A stretch of 18,406 nucleotides of DNA, taken from assembly GCA_031279875.1 (NCBI GenBank), contig JAITHS010000121.1, forward strand, positions 1-18,406, in the 5' to 3' direction. Source of the stretch: Tannerella sp. Its GTDB lineage: Bacteria > Bacteroidota > Bacteroidia > Bacteroidales > Tannerellaceae. The notes beneath the pieces are model-generated. The model did no database searches. It had not been told where the DNA came from and saw only the letters and a program-made list of their open reading frames with translations. The stretch's first letter is position 1, and each line of letters begins with the position of its first letter. The position numbers and the translations under genes were made by a program. Positions 15,295 to 18,406 of the stretch are shown here, piece after piece.

Positions 15295-16023
15295 ATGAAT
15301 ACTAAAAGATTTTTTACGGTTTGTTTGTTTGCCTTTTGCACCCTTTCGTTAGCGGCTGCTCAAAAACATAACACTTTGACTAAAAAAGAAAAAGCCGCAG
15401 GATGGCAACTTCTTTTCGACGGTAAAAACATGGACGGATGGCGTCAGTGTAACAAAACCGAGATGGCTAAAAACTGGATCATCGACGATGAAGCGATGAA
15501 AGTGCAACAGGGCGAGGTTGCCGGTCGCGGTTCGGGCGGAGACATACTCTTCGGCACCAAGAAATTCGGCAATTTCATACTGTCACTCGAATGGAAAATA
15601 GCCGCAGGAGGCAACTCCGGTATCTTCTACGGCATTGTGGAATATCCGGGCAAACCGATTTATATCGCCGCGCCCGAAGTGCAGGTTCTCGACAACTGGA
15701 ATGCGGGCGACAACAAACTCGCCAACCACCTTGCAGGCTCGCTCTATGATATGATGCCCGCGTTGCCCTCTAACGCTAAACCGGCAGGCGAGTGGAACAC
15801 TATCGTTATTACCGTTGACAACGGCAAAGTAACGCATGTCCAAAACGGAGTGTTAGTATGCAAATACGAACTCTGGTCGCCGCAGTGGGATGAACTGCTC
15901 AAAAAAAGCAAGTTTAAAGACTGGCCGGAATTTGTTAAAGGCATCGCCAAAGAAGGTTTTATCGGACTGCAAGACCACGGCTACGACTGCTGGTTTCGTA
16001 ATATCAAGATAAAAGAACTATGA
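15295..16023 (+). CDS. Secreted DUF1080 (3-keto-disaccharide hydrolase-like) protein
   Basis: The 242-residue product has a Sec signal peptide, likely cut after AAA at 20-22. The rest is one concanavalin-like jelly-roll domain of the DUF1080 family (Pfam 3-keto-disaccharide hydrolase). Signature segments are WQLLFDGKNMDGWRQ (37-51), LSLEWKIAAGGNSGIFYG, APEVQVLDN, LAGSLYDMMP, GEWNTIVI and GFIGLQDHG near the end. Some family members hydrolyse 3-keto-glycosides, but many have no known activity. It is expected in the periplasm or at the surface. Its TGA overlaps the ATG of iorA by 4 bp, an unexpected partnership with a cytoplasmic ferredoxin-dependent enzyme. The function here is not settled. Confidence 0.88.
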   Translation: MNTKRFFTVCLFAFCTLSLAAAQKHNTLTKKEKAAGWQLLFDGKNMDGWRQCNKTEMAKNWIIDDEAMKVQQGEVAGRGSGGDILFGTKKFGNFILSLEWKIAAGGNSGIFYGIVEYPGKPIYIAAPEVQVLDNWNAGDNKLANHLAGSLYDMMPALPSNAKPAGEWNTIVITVDNGKVTHVQNGVLVCKYELWSPQWDELLKKSKFKDWPEFVKGIAKEGFIGLQDHGYDCWFRNIKIKEL

Positions 16024-17606
16024 CCGATTTGGAATTATTTTTGGGCGATGAAGCCATCGCCCAAGCCGCGCTGGATGCAGGTCTGTCGGGGGTTTACTCA
16101 TATCCGGGTACGCCTTCGACAGAGATTACCGAGTACATTCAGCGCAAAACCACAGGTACAGGCATCCACAGCCGCTGGTGCGCCAATGAGAAAACGGCGA
16201 TGGAAGCAGCTCTCGGTATGAGTTACGCGGGTAAACGGACGCTCTGCTGCATGAAACATGTAGGGCTTAACGTCGCCGCCGACTGTTTTATGAACGCTGC
16301 TATGAGCGGCATCAACGGTGGTATGATTATCATCACAGCAGACGACCCATCGATGCATTCGTCTCAAAATGAACAGGATAACCGCCTATTCGGAGATTTT
16401 GCGATGCTTCCGATGATGGAGCCGTCGAATCAACAGGAAGCTTATGATATGGTTTATGACGGGTACAAACTGTCGGAATCGCTTGGTTATCCGATACTTA
16501 TACGTATCACAACCCGTATGGCGCACTCCCGCGCAGGTGTAAAAACACGCGAACCGCAACCGCAAAACGACGTCAAATGCCCCGCCGACGGCCGCCAACG
16601 GTTTATTCTCCTGCCTGCTAATGCCCGTCAACGGTTCAAGACGCTTATCGCTTCACAGGACGCTTTCCTCAAAGCATCAGAAGAATCTTCTTATAATCGG
16701 TATTTTGACGCAAAAGATAAAAGTCTCGGTATCGTTACTACCGGAATTGCATTTAATTATCTGGCAGAAAACGGCGACTTCAAGCATCCGGTACTCAAAA
16801 TTTGCCAATATCCGGCGCCGACAAAGTTTCTTGAAAAAATAGTCGAAGAATGCGATGAAATTCTCGTTCTCGAAGAGGGATACCCTTTTATTGAAGCCAA
16901 ATTGAAAGGCATAATAAGCGGTAACAAAACTATTCACGGTCGTCTTGACGGCACGCTGCAACGCGACGGTGAACTTAATCCCGACAAAGTAGCCAAAGCG
17001 CTTGGTATCAAGATAGAACAATATTACATGCTGCCCAAAGTAGTAGAACAACGCCCGCCTGCGCTCTGTCGTGGTTGCGGTCATCGCGACCTCTATGATG
17101 CTCTTAATGAGGTAGTTGCAGAATACGATGAAGCGAAAGTCTTTTCGGATATAGGATGTTACACTCTCGGCGCCTTGCCGCCGTTTCGTGCGATAGATAC
17201 TTGCATTGACATGGGCGCCTCGATAACAATGGCAAAAGGCGCTTCCGATGCGGGCGTTCATCCTGCCGTATCGGTGATAGGCGATTCTACCTTTACTCAT
17301 TCGGGCATGACAGGTTTGCTCGACTGCGTCAACGAAAATGCCAACATTACAATCATCATCTCCGACAACGAAACTACCGCCATGACAGGCGGTCAGGACT
17401 CAGCAGGTACGGGTCGGCTGGAAGCTATCTGTGCCGGATTAGGCGTCGCGCCGGAACATCTCCATACTATCGTTCCGTTGAAAAAGAACCACGACGAGAT
17501 GAAAAAAATCATCCGTCAAGAGATTGATTATAAAGGCGTTTCCGTCATCATACCTCGTCGCGAATGTATTCAGACATTAACCCGCAAAAAGAAACATAAA
17601 GCATGA
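16020..17606 (+). CDS. iorA: Indolepyruvate:ferredoxin oxidoreductase, alpha subunit (no ferredoxin domain)
   Basis: IorA with IorB oxidatively decarboxylates aryl 2-oxoacids such as indolepyruvate to the acyl-CoA, reducing ferredoxin, in the cytoplasm of anaerobes. The 528-residue product begins with the pyrimidine-binding domain (FLGDEAIAQAALDAG, YSYPGTPSTEI, NEKTAMEAALGMSYAG, MKHVGLNVAAD). A linker domain follows, then the thiamine-diphosphate domain with CRGCGH (C350, C353, H355), GDSTF (421-425) and ETTAMTGGQ (451-459). It ends soon after a PRREC motif. The two-cluster ferredoxin domain found at the C-terminus of many archaeal IorA proteins is absent; I recall shorter forms in Bacteroidota. 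The start overlaps the DUF1080 stop and the stop overlaps the iorB start, each by 4 bp. Confidence 0.93.
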   Translation: MTDLELFLGDEAIAQAALDAGLSGVYSYPGTPSTEITEYIQRKTTGTGIHSRWCANEKTAMEAALGMSYAGKRTLCCMKHVGLNVAADCFMNAAMSGINGGMIIITADDPSMHSSQNEQDNRLFGDFAMLPMMEPSNQQEAYDMVYDGYKLSESLGYPILIRITTRMAHSRAGVKTREPQPQNDVKCPADGRQRFILLPANARQRFKTLIASQDAFLKASEESSYNRYFDAKDKSLGIVTTGIAFNYLAENGDFKHPVLKICQYPAPTKFLEKIVEECDEILVLEEGYPFIEAKLKGIISGNKTIHGRLDGTLQRDGELNPDKVAKALGIKIEQYYMLPKVVEQRPPALCRGCGHRDLYDALNEVVAEYDEAKVFSDIGCYTLGALPPFRAIDTCIDMGASITMAKGASDAGVHPAVSVIGDSTFTHSGMTGLLDCVNENANITIIISDNETTAMTGGQDSAGTGRLEAICAGLGVAPEHLHTIVPLKKNHDEMKKIIRQEIDYKGVSVIIPRRECIQTLTRKKKHKA

Positions 17607-18190
17607 AGACAGATATTATTTTATCAGGTGTAGGCGGTCAGGGTATCCTCTCAATAGCCGCCGTAATAGGCGCTGCCGCTCTCAAAGAGGGTCTCTACAT
17701 GAAACAGTCGGAAGTGCATGGCATGAGCCAGCGCGGCGGCGACGTACAGTCTAACCTGCGCCTCTCCGACAGTCCTATCGCGTCAGACCTCATCCCCGCA
17801 GGTCAGGCTGACCTTATCATCTCGCTCGAACCGATGGAAAGCCTCCGCTACCTGCCGTACCTCAAACGCGACGGATGGCTTGTTACCAACTCGCAACCGT
17901 TCATCAACATTCCTAATTATCCGGCGATAGAGCAAATCATGGATGAGATAAATCGTTTGCCGCATAAAGTAGTACTTGACCTCGAATCCATTGCCGGTGA
18001 AGTCGGCTCACCCCGCGTGGCTAACATCGTAATGCTCGGCGCCGCGACACCGTTTTTGGGCATCGAATACTCAAAAATAGCCGACGGCATCCGCTCTATC
18101 TTCGCTCGCAAAGGAGACGAAATAATCGAACAAAACCTGCAAGCGCTGCAAGCAGGATATGAACGGGCAGCAGGAATGGTTAGTGGTTAG
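17603..18190 (+). CDS. iorB: Indolepyruvate:ferredoxin oxidoreductase, beta subunit
   Basis: IorB is the gamma-type (POR_N/KorC-like) partner of IorA and binds part of the CoA/active-site cleft. The 195-residue product is of normal length. It has the GVGGQG glycine motif at 9-14 and the diagnostic MSQRGG at 41-46. ADLIISLEPMESLR follows and AATPFLGI is seen later. The ATG at 17603 overlaps the iorA stop by 4 bp. The last codons (VSG and the stop) are formed by the first two units of a GGTTAGT tandem repeat, so the exact C-terminus is set by repeat DNA. It ends the operon as far as visible. Confidence 0.93.
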   Translation: MKTDIILSGVGGQGILSIAAVIGAAALKEGLYMKQSEVHGMSQRGGDVQSNLRLSDSPIASDLIPAGQADLIISLEPMESLRYLPYLKRDGWLVTNSQPFINIPNYPAIEQIMDEINRLPHKVVLDLESIAGEVGSPRVANIVMLGAATPFLGIEYSKIADGIRSIFARKGDEIIEQNLQALQAGYERAAGMVSG

Positions 18191-18205
18191 TGGTTAGTGG
18201 TTAGT
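18178..18205. repeat. 7-bp tandem repeat GGTTAGT, four units
   Basis: Four exact copies of GGTTAGT run across the iorB stop codon (18188-18190). A 12-bp match to this array lies at the 3' end of rfbC (724-735). In-frame TAGs occur within the array, so it works as a stop whichever unit number is present. Confidence 0.85.
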
Positions 18206-18232
18206 GATACCACCAAACGTAATGACGGTACC

Positions 18233-18273
18233 CCAAACCCTTGCAGTGGTTTTAAACCCTGCAAGCGGTTTGG
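18233..18273. repeat. 41-nt hairpin downstream of iorB
   Basis: CCAAACC-CTTGCAG-T-GGTTT pairs with AAACC-CTGCAAG-C-GGTTTGG. The stem has 7, 7 and 5 bp, single-base bulges (T47 and C66 of the 18200s) and an essentially closed centre. No T-run follows, so a simple intrinsic terminator is not clear. It may end or protect the iorAB transcript, or be a dispersed palindromic repeat. Confidence 0.7.
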
Positions 18274-18350
18274 AGAAGGCAGAAAGCACCACGTCATTGC
18301 GAGACCCCATTCAGCCAACCCTAAACAAATTAGGAAAAATGACGAGTAGG

Positions 18351-18375
18351 CGTTCAGCCGTTCAGTCCGTTCACC
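18351..18375. repeat. Degenerate 8-9-bp repeat CGTTCAGC
   Basis: CGTTCAGC (18351), CGTTCAGT (18359) and CGTTCACC (18368) follow one another. The last is part of the terminal palindrome. Confidence 0.5.
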
Positions 18376-18406
18376 CAGCGAGCCTTTGGCTCGCTGGGTG
18401 AACGGA
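18366..18406. repeat. Perfect 19-bp inverted repeat at the window end
   Basis: TCCGTTCACCCAGCGAGCC (18366-18384) and its exact reverse complement (18388-18406) flank a TTT loop. The stem is GC-rich. It ends exactly at the window edge, so flanking bases and any T-run or target duplication cannot be seen. It could be a terminator, a REP-like repeat or the arm of a mobile element. Confidence 0.85.

Noticed and set aside
16677..17300. 207-residue open frame on the - strand
   Set aside because: It lies wholly opposite iorA, which has unambiguous catalytic motifs in this stretch.
18204..18401. 65-residue open frame after iorB
   Set aside because: It runs across two hairpins and short repeats, has no start signal, and its sequence does not look like protein.
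1..18406. Defence island, prophage, integrative element or biosynthetic cluster
   Set aside because: No integrase, transposase, phage, toxin-antitoxin, nuclease-helicase or large biosynthetic gene is present; all genes fall into housekeeping, envelope or efflux families.

Overview
The window looks like chromosomal DNA of a bacterium of the phylum Bacteroidota, most likely order Bacteroidales. The evidence is the TAnnTTTG -7 promoter boxes in front of most transcription units, the lack of Shine-Dalgarno sites, the protein families, and the short AT-rich gaps between genes. I cannot name a genus. The sequence resembles an uncultured, repeat-rich Bacteroidales genome; that is an impression, not a database result.

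Layout, left to right. (1) Positions 2-118 hold the C-terminal end of a Crp/Fnr-type regulator. (2) rfbC and rfbB (dTDP-rhamnose pathway) follow on the + strand. They are separated by 228 bp made largely of tandem repeats with periods of 7, 11 and 8 bp. recR and a GNAT acetyltransferase come next in the same direction. (3) On the - strand lies a complete tripartite RND efflux operon: periplasmic adaptor lipoprotein, RND pump, TolC-like outer-membrane factor. (4) htpG reads divergently from the efflux operon and has a sigma-54-like promoter instead of the usual box. (5) A membrane-bound polysaccharide flippase is bracketed by two copies of a hairpin-forming repeat. It converges on a membrane-anchored fusion of a serine beta-lactamase-like hydrolase with a CapA-type metallophosphatase. 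(6) A three-gene unit joined by ATGA overlaps holds a secreted DUF1080 protein, iorA and iorB. (7) The last 216 bp carry short tandem repeats and two strong hairpins and no convincing gene.

Functionally this is mostly housekeeping and envelope biology: deoxysugar synthesis, lipid-linked glycan export, efflux, recombination repair, protein folding and 2-oxoacid oxidation. I see no defence system, CRISPR array, integrase, transposase, tRNA or rRNA.

The most unusual signal is repeat DNA that has entered coding sequence. An 8-bp minisatellite found between rfbC and rfbB recurs inside the RND pump gene, in frame. A second repeat family forms the C-terminus of the flippase. A low-complexity Asn/Ala/Thr/Val tract sits in the middle of the same flippase. 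A 12-bp piece of a heptamer repeat lies at the 3' ends of both rfbC and iorB.
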